From Pollenia angustigena (Eukaryota > Arthropoda > Insecta > Diptera > Polleniidae), in assembly GCA_930367215.1 (NCBI GenBank), contig OV884057.1:106541284-106605283 (forward strand): 64,000 nt of DNA. The letters are read 5' to 3'. This document shows, piece by piece, positions 1-11,683 of this stretch. Under the pieces are notes generated by a model that was given only the letters and a program-made list of their open reading frames with translations, was not told where the DNA came from and made no database searches. The position numbers were made by a program, and so were the translations under genes. Position 1 is the stretch's first letter, and the number at the start of each line of letters is the position of its first letter.

Positions 1-570
1 GGACCGTAATGTTTTGGGGTTGGCACATAAACTGGACAAAATTTGTTTTGACCCTCTGGCTCGTATTGTTCTGTCTCGTATTTTGAAAAAATTACTTCTA
101 TGTCCTTTTCTGAAGGAATCGAATCAATCAAATCAACATATGACATTTAAATATTTTAAAATTTAAAGTAAAAAATAAAATTTAAATTCCGAAAGGCTTC
201 GAAATTGGCAGGATCGCCATATAAAGGATTGAATTTACTATGTAAAGGATTGAATTTACTATGATGTTTTATGTGTGAATTTGTGTGTTTCGCTAAGTTG
301 TTTTGAATGCTATGCTTAGCCACAGCACGTTTTACTTCTTCTGAGCACTGTTTAAGGTGCCCGGCTAGAAGGTTGAGAACAAGTTTGAATTTCAAAAGTA
401 TTCTGATTCTTTATTGGAAAAATGTTTCTTATTTATACTATTTACAAATCTTAATTCTATGTTCTATCCTATCTTCTCTAACCTACGGTGAGGTTTATTG
501 AGTCAAAACACTAGATTTTGATTGGTCAGTGTTTTAACCCAATTTTCACTAAATTTCTTATTTTTAATTA
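1..570. other. unassigned AT-rich segment, possible old LTR fragment
   Basis: No gene is recognised. A tandem pair of a 21-bp unit (GTAAAGGATTGAATTTACTA type) lies near 222-262. The phrase GGCAGGATCGCCAT near 209 also occurs in the gypsy LTR at 40937-41518, and a following stretch with TTCTTTATT and ATACTAT resembles the same LTR loosely. This suggests, but does not prove, a decayed LTR of that retrotransposon type. The short open frames here look like chance. Confidence 0.25.
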
Positions 571-1088
571 CAGTAGAATACCGATAATTCGTAATCGCAA
601 GGGACCGGCTATTTCTTACGAATTATAGGGGTTTTCGATTTAGCGGGGTTTCGATTTAACGGGGTTTAAATAAAATAAATACGAATAAACGGGGTTTTTC
701 AATTTATTTACTAAAACGATACAAAAAACATAAAAAACAATGGTTAAAAATAAAATTTATAAAAATTATTCATGTAACAAACTGATCTTAAGAAAATAAA
801 TCCACACACAAGCAAAAATCCACGCAGAAATAAAATAGTGGTAAACAAAAAATCATTCTTTCCATGTTTTTGTTGTTTTTATTACGAATTATAAGTGGTA
901 GTTAGCAAACAATTACGAATTATAAGAGGTAAAGAAGATTTTATTTGCAAAAAAATTACGAATTAGCGAGGGGACCAAAATGTATGGAAATTTTACGAAT
1001 TAACTAGATTTTTTCAAGGGACCGACAGTTTATTACGAATTATCGGGAATTACGATTTATCGGGGTACGAATTATCGGGATTTGACTG
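571..1088. mobile_element. pogo/Tigger-like non-autonomous element (MITE)
   Basis: The 518-bp segment starts CAGTAGAATACCGATAATTC and ends GAATTATCGGGATTTGACTG, which are imperfect terminal inverted repeats. It is flanked on both sides by TA (569-570 and 1089-1090), the duplication typical of the Tc1/mariner/pogo superfamily. The interior repeats ACGAATTA/TTACGAAT and CGGGG motifs towards both ends and has no transposase frame. CAGT ends plus TA duplication favour pogo/Tigger. Confidence 0.75.
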
Positions 1089-1399
1089 TATTTCCTATCT
1101 TTCATTCAACCTTTTTACTCATAACTTTATTTCAAGTGCATTGGCTTATATTTTGTCTGCTTGCATTTACACATTGTGTTTTGAAATATCATCCCTTAAA
1201 TATTTCGAATGCAATATTTTTAGTCAAATCGCTTGCATTGACATAATTTCAAATGCAATGCCTTTTGATTGTACACACAAACATTGTCTTATGTGTGGTC
1301 TCACTAAAGTGTGCCAAGCGGTTTCAATTTAAATAAAGAATTTTGTATTATTGTTGTTGTTGGGTAGTTGTGTTATAATAGACACTCTACACATTATTT
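1089..1399. other. no feature recognised
   Basis: AT-rich sequence between the pogo-like MITE and the BEL relic. A 63-codon open frame on the plus strand has no recognisable domain. Confidence 0.3.
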
Positions 1400-1612
1400 T
1401 TAGGTAGTTATGATGTGTTTTGACAAACACACTACACTTTGAATGGTGGGCCCTGTATGCATCAGATCATTTAGTGCCAAGCCCGAAGAAGTTTTTGTTG
1501 AAGCGTCGAACACCACTCGTAATTTTGTGGTTAAGCTCTCAGGCCGCAGTATACTGTGGTGCGGAATGAAGTAGTTAGGTTTGCACGTGGAATTTATGTC
1601 TATTTGTGTCAT
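1400..1612 (-). pseudogene. BEL/Pao reverse transcriptase fragment
   Basis: A 70-codon minus-strand frame carries the stretch just upstream of the catalytic part of BEL/Pao reverse transcriptase: a YFIPHHSILRPESLTTKLRV-like motif followed by VVFDAS and a later LNDLM...GPTIQ. The same region is seen in the right-hand BEL element near 63,400. Everything downstream (YxDD box, RNase H, integrase) is missing and the frame ends in unrelated sequence near 1435. This is the broken 3' end of the relic whose gag and protease lie at 2036-4545; the roughly 400 bp between them hold no BEL sequence I can see. Confidence 0.8.
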
Positions 1613-1995
1613 ATGGCCTAAGTGCTCCTACACTTATAAAATTATTACAGTAACTGATTGTGGGTTATTTAATTCGTTTTCTGTTCTGTTAAAATTGAAT
1701 AAAAATGTAGTTATTTTTCGAATAATTTTATTTTTTAACATTTATGTTTGTTGTTCAAAAAACAAACTACCAAAAAATAATGTTTTGTCGTATTTATTTT
1801 GTTATGTAGTATGATTTTTGTCGTTTAAAATATATTTTTTAATAGTAAAAAACATTAAATTTTTAGGAATATGCTGTTCAAAAAATAAAAAATTTAAAAA
1901 TGAATGTAAAAATAATTTGTTTTAAATGAAATGTAGATGATCCGTTTTTTAAGTGAATTTTAAGTTATTTAAAATGAATTTTCGGTTGAATTTAA
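1613..1995. other. AT-rich filler inside the BEL relic
   Basis: Between the protease end and the RT fragment several hundred codons of normal BEL pol are absent. The sequence that takes their place is AT-rich, without recognised coding or inverted-repeat structure. A deletion with later insertion is the simplest reading. Confidence 0.35.
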
Positions 1996-2921
1996 CTACA
2001 TAATATTTTGAGTGTATTCTTCTTCTAGTGTTGTTTCATTTTCGACACACATCCCGCATGCTGCAGTGTTTGGTTGGTGTTCTCCGATTTTTCCAGATAT
2101 GATCCAACCGAGGGCAGTATTTTGCAAAGTAGGCAAATTCTTGGCTAACTTGGTTTTTCCCCCCTGCCAATAATTGATGATGGAATTCAGCACCCAACAA
2201 AATGTCTATCTTGTCCAGACGGTTAAACCCTGGGTCAGCTAGTGCGATATTATTAGGAATTTTCCAGTGATCTGTGTTAATTACTTGTGAGGGTTGTGGT
2301 GAGATAATGTGTTTAAGAACAGCTGCCTCAAGTCGTGTAGAGTAGTTATTAACTCTTGAACATAGCTCGACGTTGACCCGATGATGCACCTTGGTGTTGC
2401 TGGATGCAATTCCACTTATAGAAATTGAAGTTGGTTTTGTTGTAATGCCAAGACGTTTAACTAGGCGTTCACTAACGAAATTGAGTTGAGATCCCGAGTC
2501 CAGCAGTGCTCTACATTGTGTCTCTTTTCCGCCGTCTCTAATGTGAACAGCGGCTGTGCTAAGTAGTACATAGCTGTTTGATGTGGTGTGTTTGGCTGCG
2601 CTTAGTGATGCGGCTGTTTGGCTGTTTTGCGTGGGCCTTGTCGTCTCAGCTGAATGAGTGCCTGTTACCCTTGAGGTTGAGGGTTGTTGGCTTGTGTTTT
2701 TATCCGAGTCCTTCAAATGCAACAGGGAATTGTGTTTGTTGGCACACCTCATGCAATTTCTTAGACTACAATTTTTAGCGATATGTCCCGGCTGCAGACA
2801 GTTCACACAGTACCGTTGGTTTTAAACAAATTGAAGTCGCGCTGATGGTGGTAGTTTCAGAAATTCTGCGCATGCAAATAGTGGATGTTTTCCTGATTTG
2901 CACATGTTACAGCCCAATAAA
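1996..2921 (-). pseudogene. BEL/Pao gag zinc knuckles and aspartic protease, broken
   Basis: Read on the minus strand, the gag C-terminus (CNMCKSGKHPLFACAEFLKL) leads into two CCHC-type knuckles (CLQPGHIAKNC; CMRC...KHNSLLH) and then a retropepsin with the active-site motif ALLDSGSQLNF. This order is that of BEL/Pao Gag-Pol. The frame is broken twice: an in-frame TAA near 2823 just before the knuckles, and a frameshift near 2160 after LLGAEFHHQLLAGGK, beyond which the proper frame continues to 1996 (LGWIISGKIG). The protein would process the polyprotein in an intact element; here it is dead. Confidence 0.85.
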
Positions 2922-3328
2922 AAAATGGAGCTTCCAACGAAGCAGGTTTGTAAGGGAGAAACATAAGGGTTTCGCTTACCATTGCGCTTACGGAAGACAT
3001 GAATTTTATATGGCGAGTTCCCACTTTGAAGCAATACATTTTTGACACATAAAGCGCATTATTCAGCGCACATAAATATTGTTGGATCATCTTAACACAC
3101 TGAATGTTTTGATACAGTTATTTTTTAGTATTCTCCCTTACAAACCTGCTTCGTAGTAAGGGAATGCCGTAGCACTTGAAATGTTATTTTTTTTATAAAA
3201 GTTGTTGAGAGTTCTTTCACTTACTTTACCGCATTTCTGTATGTCTTATTGCGTAGCGCATAATTCTGCGCTTATTTTTTTAAATGTACCTTTAGTGCTT
3301 CGCAAAATGATACAATTTTTTATTGGGA
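2912..3328. mobile_element. small inverted-repeat insertion in BEL gag
   Basis: BEL gag is interrupted here. The ends carry CCCAATAAAAAA near 2912 and its inverse near 3317-3328, and inside lies a perfect 24-bp inverted repeat (2937-2960 and 3131-3154, TTCTCCCTTACAAACCTGCT...). gag similarity resumes on each side. No frame encodes a transposase, so this is MITE-like; no clean target duplication was found. Confidence 0.55.
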
Positions 3329-4545
3329 AAGATCATGATTCCGTTTGTCTAGTGCGATGGATGTGCACACCTTTGCCCTTGGCGATTTTTCTTTTTCTTA
3401 CATTGCTTCTACCGACTGAAAATTCCTTTCCAAGAAGTTCGGAAAATCTTTGATGGTTGCTACTTCTCGTGGCTGTATGAGATACTGTTCGTATCGAAGT
3501 CGTGTGGCCTGATCCAGCCCTTTAAGCAGCAAATGGATCAGCAATGGGTCCCATGATGAGGTGTCAATGTCAAGATTTCGAAGTGATAAAAGACACTCTT
3601 GAGTTTTATCATGGAGCGACTTGTAATTATCGCTTGATGTCTTGGTTGGAGTACTGACTAGATCCTGGATTAGTTTGCTCACCAGTAATCTTCTGTTGTT
3701 GTAGCGCTCTACCACGACGGACCATGCAGCTTCAAAGTTTTCTCCTGTGGTGGCGAAATGTTTGATTAAGTTTGCTGCTTCCCCCCTAAATGGGTTTTTA
3801 GGTACCACATTTTTTGCACGTTTGGAATTGGTTGATGAATGATTAGGGACGAGAACAGATCATGAAATTCCTTCCACTTCATGTAGTCTCCTTCAAATTT
3901 GGGGATAGTTATCTTTGGAATTGGCACGGTGGATGATTCGGAACGCCCATTGTTGCACTCATAATGACCCTGAATTGTTGTGTTGTTTCTGGAGGCTGCC
4001 CTGACCTGCTTTTCGAGCTGGATAAACCTCCCCATATTGTACCCGTGTTGAACGGCTTCACTGCATAGTTCCGCTATTTGGTAGTGTAAGCCTTCGATAT
4101 CATGGCATAGCCTTGTGGCAGCTACGGCGTCTTCAGGTGCGCATGAGTCTCACCAGCTCACCATTTGGTGCCGTGGCTTCCTCAGCAGCAGTGGCCTGAC
4201 CTTGCTCGTCTGGACTGTGGCTCATGGATCGTTTCGTGGCTTCGGGAATTATTTTCAGCATTGCTGTTTCGAATTCCTCCTTGTACTGCTGCACGATGTC
4301 CATTATTGAGGTATAATAGTCCTTTTGGAAATACTCATGATCCAAGGGTATCTTCTCCAGCAACCGGAGTTGGTTATCGGTACTCTCAAATTTGCCCACT
4401 CCTCGTCTAGCCTTCTTAGCCGTTCTTGGAAATAGCTAATTGATGTCTTCCTAGAGGCTGGATCCTTCTTGTAGTTGCGGATGATGGTTTCAACCCTTTG
4501 GCCGCTCTGTTGTTGGCTAGCGATGAGGTCTTCAAACGAGGGCAT
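3329..4545 (-). pseudogene. BEL/Pao gag, N-terminal and middle part, frameshifted
   Basis: Three overlapping minus-strand frames (4303-4545, 4133-4399, 3766-4035 and 3398-3808) together give a BEL/Pao Gag. Recognisable pieces are the start MPSFEDLIASQQ, the conserved PKITIPKFEGDYMKWKEF core, the insect DUF1759-type block with WSVVVERYNNRRLLVSKLIQ, and LLIHLLLKGLDQATR. At least two frameshifts separate them and a stop follows at 3398. Gag would form the particle in an active element. The start codon at 4545 lies about 80 bp inside the LTR/primer-site boundary, as expected. Confidence 0.85.
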
Positions 4546-4559
4546 GTTGGCTTAAGTTA

Positions 4560-5700
4560 TGTTGCCTGTTCACTTGATTGAGATCCTGTGCCTGCTACAG
4601 GATCACGTCGGGGTCAGCAAAAAATGTTCAATAATAGCACTTAAACTATATTGAACTAAAGTTGTTTTGTACAACAGTAGCACTTTAACTATGTTGCAAT
4701 TTGGTTTTGGATGGACAGGAGGCTTATTCTGAATTGCGATGCGAAAATCAATGCGATGCGCAAATGAAATGCGATGCGAAAGAAAATTGGTATTCTGTTA
4801 TACTTTCGCAATCGCATTCGCAATTTATTTCAAATCGTGGCAACGCTGCTCAAATATACTTCAGTTTCAATAAACGTCAAATTAAAAATAAATAAATGGT
4901 TTGTGTTTGGCTGTGAAAATTGTTTAAATAATTTATTTAGGACATTCTGTAATAAAAAAAATAATAAAAATGGATTTTATGGCACTGTGGTTCGACGACG
5001 AAGAAAATGAAAATGTTTTGTGTGTACTTTAAAATCGGCCCAAACCTATTAAAATGTAAGTTAAAGTCAAATATTTTTGAACTGGTTTATATATTTCATA
5101 CTTTTTCCATCCTGCAGTTTCTCTTATAGGTGGTCCATTGATATTTAGTTCTTCAGTTAACGTTTGCCACAAAGTATTTGCCGACTAATGTGCATTTGGT
5201 GTTTTCAAATGGCCTCTTGTCAATTGGCTGTGCTTATTCATAAGTATATTCTATCATTATTTCGAATTGGCGCGGTTTGGTGGTCTTATTGCTTGCTTCC
5301 CTGAATTAAATAATAAATATATGATGAATAAATAAATAAAATATTATCTTTCACTAACATGTTTGTACTTTGCGAATGCTATTTTATTGTCGAATAAATT
5401 TTGCGAATTTGACATTTGTTTTCGCAATGTGGAATACCGACTTGTCACCTTTTCGCATTTGAAATGCGATTAAAAAAAAAATTTGCGAATATCGCAATGC
5501 AGAATAGCAGTTGCTCGCATTTATGCATTTTCGCATCGCAATTCAGAATAAGCCTCCAGCACTTGAACTGTGTTGCTTTCTCTTAATTAAAAGTCTTGGT
5601 TTACCTTCAGAATAAGAGTCAGTCCCTTTATTATTCATTTTTTCCAACTTATAAACTAATTTTTACACTAAACATATGAATAATTGCTTATGAGAAATAT
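4560..5700 (-). repeat. 5' LTR and primer site of the BEL relic, right limit approximate
   Basis: Read on the minus strand, a TGACCCCGACGTGATC-type primer-site region (near 4596-4616) follows an LTR end TATTGAACA at 4626. Further right the LTR has short direct repeats of an A(C/T)A(T)AGTTNAAGTGCT motif and an AATAAAGGG polyadenylation-like signal near 5622. The LTR is split by the Harbinger-like insertion at 4718-5557. No matching 3' LTR is left, so the right limit is a guess. Confidence 0.55.
4718..5557. mobile_element. Harbinger-like deletion derivative with 31-bp terminal inverted repeats
   Basis: The 840-bp element begins GGAGGCTTATTCTGAATTGC and ends with the exact inverse for about 31 bp. 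Just inside, GCGATGCGAAA and CGCATTTGAAATGCG motifs recur at both ends. On the minus strand near 5222-5010 a decayed Myb/SANT-type DNA-binding domain reads LKTPNAH, LWQTLTEELN, GPPIRETAGWKK and, after an AT-rich intron-like gap, VWADFK. This is the accessory protein type of PIF/Harbinger elements. On the plus strand near 4970 an acidic start MDFMALWFDDEENEN resembles the beginning of a Harbinger transposase. I see no 3-bp target duplication. It sits in the BEL LTR. Confidence 0.65.
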
Positions 5701-7049
5701 GCTGACGGCCTATTTGTTATAAATTAATTAATAGTACATTGACCCATATTTCTGCCGAATTTACAAATTATCATATGAACAAATAAACATTAAATTAAAG
5801 TCAATGAAACTTATAGACTACTAAGTAAGCAAAAGACAAGCCAAAACAAAAACTATGTATTAAGTTGCAAATTTAAATAAACAAGAAATGTTAAAACAAA
5901 AAAATGTGTAACTTCAATGAACTCAAATTAAGCAGAGAACGGTTCAAAAAACTTAAACGACAACAATTAGACAATAACAAAATAATACATGTATTACGGA
6001 AAGTAATTAGGCAAGAACAAAAAATAAAATATGTATTAACACATAACGCCGGCAGAGCAACGGTATTAATTTGTTCATGTTCTTGTATGTGGCGAATACG
6101 TGTTGATGTTCATGTTCTGATTGACCACAATTTTTGTTGTTGTGCGTTTGGTTGTATACAGAAAATACATTGTATGGCCAATATCATGGCGCACATGGAT
6201 GCTAAGACGAATGTTTAGGCAACGATGGCAGCACATGGACGAAACATGAACATAAACAGTCTACACGAGTAGAATTCATGTGCGACATGCTGTTAATACC
6301 AAGTTGATGGATGGTGGAGACGGGTAGTAAATAAGACCGTTTTTGAAGTATGAAAATGCTATTGCCAATACAATTTTAATAAAACAAACCGGCCTAAGGA
6401 TTTGAAAAAAGGATTCTGCGACAGGATGGTGTTGATTTCGCGACCTTAATGTTTGTTTTATAGAAATTGTATGAAAATTAGAAGTTTTGGCATGAAAAGT
6501 ACGCTTGATGCCCTTATTTAGTTAACTCAGTCATACGGCTGAGCATTTCAATAGTTGTAAAATTATACCTACATGAGTCTCATACGACTATTGGCATGTT
6601 TTTTGAAAAACTCGTTAGATAATCTCTACATACATCATAAACGATTCCCTTTACAATTAATATAGGCGTTTTTCGCTGCGTTATGGAAGAATCTCTCATA
6701 CGAATCAGCACGTGGAATTGTCTACAATTAAAAAATGAGCTCGTCGACGATCAAAAACACTCTTTGCGAAATTCCCAGTAGACTCCTAGACGATTGAAAA
6801 TGCTAGCTGGGTGGGAATAAAATTTTAATAAAATATAAATTTATGTATAATTTAAATAATTTTTTTTTTCTACTTTTAAATAAAACACTTAACTTTAGCT
6901 GCACTTTTGCGCAGGTAACCACAATTGTATACCTGCACATTAAGGCAGGTAAATGCACTTAAGATAACTGCATTTTTGATTTACCTGCACAAAAAATCGT
7001 GCAAAGCAGATTGTGCACAGCAACAGCATTTTTTTTTAGTGGTTGCTTG
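5701..7049. other. no gene recognised; AT-rich spacer
   Basis: A 104-codon open frame at 5904-6218 has no recognised domain and is probably chance. At 6900-7020 the motif GCAGGTAA/TTACCTGC recurs several times in both orientations, hinting at the end of another unidentified repeat. Confidence 0.3.
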
Positions 7050-7057
7050 GCTGAATG

Positions 7058-7774
7058 CAGAGTTCCCAGTTTTACCATTTTCTTATCCCCAAAAATCCCC
7101 ACATTTTCTTAAAACAAAAAATTTTATGTCAATGGAAAAATATGCATGCAACGATTTATTTAAATAAATCCATTTGTGTAATATTATTAAAACTAATGTT
7201 ATTTATTCTTTAAGTTCTACGTAAAAACGTAAAAGTAAAATAAATATGCGTCAATACATATTTATCATTTCCAAAAATAGGGAACCATAATCTTCTAATT
7301 CATAAGCCAATGCAATTTTGTTTAAAATGTTTGTTTAAAAAGTGCATTTGAGATTATTGAATAAATTTGTCACAGCAAGCTTCACTATTTTAAAGTGTGT
7401 ATTTTTTCTAAGAAGAGCTCCTAATAACTCATATTGCATTCTGTTGCAAATATTGATTTTGATTATATTCACTACAAAAAAAAAGCTAGTTCAACAGAAG
7501 TAACGTTAGATGGTACAAAAAGCACATTTAAAACTATTTCAACAAGTTCTTGAAATAGTTTTAAACCAAAAAAGTCTAAAATTTGTACCCACATCTTGAC
7601 CAAATTGGTCTTGCCATTGCAAAAATGATATTAATAATAATGAATTATCCCCAAAAATCCCCAGCGAAAAGAGTTTTGCCCCAAAAAATCCCCTGGGAAT
7701 TTTCACGAAATTTGTATCCCCAATTTCAAAAAAATCCCCAATTTGGGGATAAATCCCCAAAACTGGGAACACTG
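7058..7774. mobile_element. non-autonomous hAT element, CCCCAAAAATCCCC subterminal repeats
   Basis: Ends are CAGAGTTCCCAGTTTT and the inverse of CAGTGTTCCCAGTTTT. The 8-bp target duplication GCTGAATG is exact (7050-7057, 7775-7782). Both ends carry multiple short CCCCAAAAATCCCC-type repeats, probably transposase binding sites. No transposase is present in the 717 bp. Confidence 0.85.
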
Positions 7775-7834
7775 GCTGAATGTTTAAACCAGGCATTTCC
7801 AAAAATTTTTTGGTTGTGTATTAGTGAGTACCAG

Positions 7835-8208
7835 CCCTGCAATTAATGGGGCCAGTCCAAACACGCGTGTAAAGAGTAGTCCACAAGGGAACAGGACTAG
7901 TCCAAAACTAACCCAAACGTATGGAAAAAACCTGGTCTATTTAACATTACGATGTCCTAGGAGAGGACCATATAACCCACCTTTGGACCACTAAGGAGTA
8001 GTTTTAAAACTACTCCATTGTATACTCAAGAGGATTAGTTTTGAAGTCGTTTAAAAACGAAAGCATGTCGTTAAAAAACAAAGACATGTCGTCTCACTAC
8101 AAACACTTTTTAACAATGACATGGTCCATGCTTGCATTACATCGGACCAGCCCATGGAGTAGTCCATTTTATCAAAATGGATCAGGTGGTCCAATTTTAT
8201 TTGCAGGG
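7835..8208. mobile_element. CCCTG-ended MITE with conserved internal core, copy 1
   Basis: Begins CCCTGCAATTAATGG and ends with the inverse of CCCTGCAAATAAAATTGGAC. Comparison with uninterrupted hAT copies shows it inserted into TACCAGAGAGT with duplication of only 2 bp (AG). The interior holds TTTAACATTACGATGTCCTA, shared with copies at 38874 and 39389 and, diverged, at 56443. The family is made of small palindromes such as GGACTAGTCC. No coding capacity. Confidence 0.75.
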
Positions 8209-8521
8209 AGAGAGTAAAAAAATTGAGAGAATGCATTCATTTGCAGCCAAAATAAAATGTTAGTAATATATTTTATAAGTTGTATAACACAAAGGTACAA
8301 GATAAAAAGTTTTTGTGTTGATAAAATATTTGTAGCAACAATTTACCAATTCATGTCGCTGCTTTTTGACTCTAAATCAGTTTCAAATATCTTATCAAAC
8401 AATAGTAAAAAAATTTAAGATTTGTATGTTTTAAAAATTCATAAAAAATAAATATTGCACGTAAATCACAGCTGATAGAAAAAAAGTGAAGGTTTAGAAT
8501 CAGCGACATTGGGCAATGTCA

Positions 8522-8742
8522 CAGAGAACAATTTCGTTCGGAATGATTCCGTTCGGAGTTGAAGAAAACATATTTGTCAATGTATGGATAGTGTTTTTTG
8601 ATAGTTTTTTGGCCTTTCAGATACAGAAAACTCCCATTCCGTTTATGAAAACAAAAGTAGTTTCATTCCGAAAAATTTTTCGTAATTTTCTGAAGCACCA
8701 AATTACGAAATGAATTCCGTTTCCGAACGGAATTGTACTCTG
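8522..8742. mobile_element. 221-bp hAT-like MITE with CGTTCGGAA repeats
   Basis: Ends CAGAGAACAATTTCGTTCGG and the inverse of CAGAGTACAATTCCGTTCGG, with further CCGTTCGGA and CCGAACGG motifs inside. It splits hAT copy C, whose intact sequence is known from copy A. The flanks do not show a clean 8-bp duplication. Confidence 0.65.
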
Positions 8743-8867
8743 CGACATGGCTGATTGAATTGGTAAAGAACTGCTACACATTTTCTAGCAACACAAAAAA
8801 AGTTTAATTTTGTTCCCTTGTGTTATACAGCTTATAAAATAAAATCTTCTAAATTTATACTTTTATG

Positions 8868-9300
8868 GCAGTTTCGTAATAGCAGAATGCTTTTCAAATG
8901 GGATGAACTTAATTTAATTTACGTTGCTTGGAACAAATAAATTTTAAATCATAAATTTTTTTTTCAGTTTCAGTTCACGATAGAACTCGCCATCCAAATC
9001 TTTCCAGAACTCTACAATATTATTTTCGTCTAGAGCATTTACTTCGCTTCGTAGTATAATCAGTTCTGATTGAATATCAAATTCGAAGTTGCTTACATCG
9101 CAACGAAAAGGGTTTTCGAAAAGATCTAATAGCGGTTGTAAAATTACAAAATCTTGAAACCTGTCTTGAAAATTATTGAAAATTGTTTCAAATATTTCGG
9201 CATATTCATATCTTTTGTCGATTTCGAGATTTCTATAAACATGTGAAGTTTTTGGGAAATTGGAAAAATCACCAGTTTTAATTAGGGAAAAAATTAGAAC
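8868..9300 (-). pseudogene. hAT transposase C-terminal fragment (copy C)
   Basis: The minus strand carries the same C-terminal region as copies A and B: the stretch around FENPFRCDVSNF, then IQSELIILRSEVNA and the end of the hAT dimerisation (hATC) domain, with small deletions. At the codon where A and B both have TAA, this copy has CAA (Gln), so the stop is not ancestral. The N-terminal two thirds are deleted. Confidence 0.7.
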
Positions 9301-9726
9301 CTTCTGTCACATTTGCTTTTATCTGTATAGGATTACACATAAATTGTAGCAAAACAAAACTTTTTTAACATGTTTTTTAAGTATTTTTACTTACTTAAGA
9401 AAAGTGTTTTCAAAGAAAAAAAACCCAGCAACAAAAATATTTTTACAAGCACAAAATACCAACAAATTCTTTTGGCTATTTTTCTTCTTAATAATTTCTG
9501 CATTTAGGTACGTCTTTTTAACGAAAGAAACAGAGACCCTTTTACAGGCATCAAAGAATTTTTTTCACAAACAAAACACATATCGTTAGCTTAAATGCAA
9601 AACAATGTAGATATTATTTGAAAATTTGAAATTTTTGTTGATTAGGATTCACGTTACATATGTATTTTTATAAAATTTTAAACTTCTATCTTAAAAAATA
9701 ACGAAGTTATTTACAAAATTAAAAAT

Positions 9727-10424
9727 GACGTATCATCAAAAACGTATATAATCTTTATTAACAACATAATGTATAATCACACTCAAGAAAAAAATTAGCA
9801 GAGTTTTTAACTATTTTTATAAGAACACATTAATGTTTTTAAACACCAAAACTAGGTAATCTGTTTTATAACTATTACTACGGTGTTAGTGGAATTAGTG
9901 ATCAGATAATAATTTATAATAATAATAATTTTTAGTATTGCATAAGAAAAAATAAAAAAGTGCTGTAAAATTATAAGAACCGAATCCATATTCGTATGTA
10001 AAATAAAACCTATAATAAGTGTGACTATCAGCTTCTTCCACATAGGACTGTTAGACATTTTGAAATTTTGCAGCCTACGCAATTGCACTCCCAAACAAGA
10101 ATTTCCAAGAATAAATGGCAACATCTGCAGGATACATAGCTAAATTTAATGAAGTACATTTTTAAGTTTAGACCACTACTTATTAGTAAAAAAAATCAAT
10201 AAAAAATTATACATAATAGTATATCATAATATCTATAATAATATAAATTCTCCACATTGTTAAATGCAGCACTGCCTGCGCAAACCTAATGATGCTACAT
10301 ATTAATCGTGTGATTATCATATACATATTTTATTTTTCCGGCAATTTTACACAAATATTTAAATATTTAATATTTTAAATGTTTGTTTCACTTAATACTA
10401 ATATACTTTCGTTGATGATACGTC
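9727..10424. mobile_element. probable inverted-repeat insertion in hAT copy C
   Basis: A perfect 13-bp inverted repeat GACGTATCATCAA (9727-9739) / TTGATGATACGTC (10412-10424) bounds about 700 bp that is absent from the corresponding place in copies A and B. The interior is AT-rich with no recognised protein. Target duplication not resolved. Confidence 0.45.
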
Positions 10425-10552
10425 TTTTTGTTGCTGAAAATTACAAATTAATGTAACGTAAAACACACAACTTAGAATACAATATTTTTTCCTTAAAAAT
10501 ATTTTGGTTGACGCGTTTTTTTCTGAAATATTAAAAATTTCTTTTAAATCTT

Positions 10553-11683
10553 TTTAATATTTTTAATTAGGCTTAAGTTCATGAAATTTAATTTTTATTA
10601 AATTATTTTTGTGAAGAAAGGAATTTTACAACATGAAAATTAATTAAAATTGTTATTGATAATCTTTCATTCTTGACGTGGCTCGGGCTCGAACCCTGGC
10701 CGGCAGGTTACCATGACATGTTTCGATCGCAGCCACTCGATCTCCTCAGATGGATTTGCCGTCTTACACTCGCAGCCATCGACGACTGCTGACGTCACTA
10801 GTCAAACATCAATCCTTAAACCAAATTGTATTTTAACATTTGGTAGATCGAAATTTGCTTTCCTGAATGATTATCCATTTTAATCGATTTTACATGTTAT
10901 TTCCTTTACTTCTGTTTTTTCGTACTTTCGTCAAGAATTTTTCTTGAAGTCCAAGTACATTTTTTGTTTTTTCACTTTGTCTTTCTCTTTTCTGTTGACC
11001 TTTTTCAGCACAACTTGAAGGACAAATGTACACATAGAGCTCGTGCCTTAGCTTTAACAATAATTAGTATTGTGGTTATTTTGTTGAACTATTTATGGTT
11101 TTTAATCCAAATTTTTAATATTTTTTATTAGGCTTAAGTTCATGAAATTTAATTTTTATTAAATTATTTTTGTGAAGAAAGGAATTTTACAACATGAAAA
11201 TTAATTAAAATTGTTATTGATAATCTTTCATTCTTGACGTGGCTCGGGCTCGAACCCTGGCCGGCAGGTTACCATGACATGTTTCGATCGCAACCACTCG
11301 ATCTCCTCAGATGGATTTGCCGTCTTACACTCGCAGCCATCGACGACTGCTGACGTCACTAGTCAAACATCAATCCTTAAACCAAATTGTATTTTAACAT
11401 TTGGTAGATCGAAATTTGCTTTCCTGAATGATTATCCATTTTAATCGATTTTACATGTTATTTCCTTTACTTCTGTTTTTTCGTACTTTCGTCAAGAATT
11501 TTTCTTGAAGTCCAAGTACATTTTTTGTTTTTTCACTTTGTCTTTCTCTTTTCTGTTGACCTTTTTCAGCACAAAAATAATTTAATAAAAATTAAATTTC
11601 ATGAACTTAAGCCTAATTTAAAATATTAAAAATTTGGATTAAAAACCATAAATAGTTCAACAAAATAACAACAATACTAATTT
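10553..11683 (-). mobile_element. snapback SINE-like insertion, copy 1 (two tandem units plus inverted tail)
   Basis: Two direct units (10553-11058, 11059-11568) are followed by a 115-bp inverted copy of the unit's AT-rich tail (11569-11683). The whole is flanked by the 14-bp duplication TTCTTTTAAATCTT (10539-10552, 11684-11697) and interrupts hAT copy C. On the minus strand each unit holds a perfect RNA polymerase III B box (GGTTCGAGCCC) within a tRNA-like segment whose ends GTGGCT and AGCCAC can pair, so SINE-type transcription would run leftward to the AAT-rich tail ending ...ACAATACTAATT. No protein is encoded. Confidence 0.7.

Noticed and set aside
5904..6218. 104-codon plus-strand frame
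   Set aside because: No recognised domain, unremarkable composition and no neighbouring signal; chance frame in AT-rich DNA.
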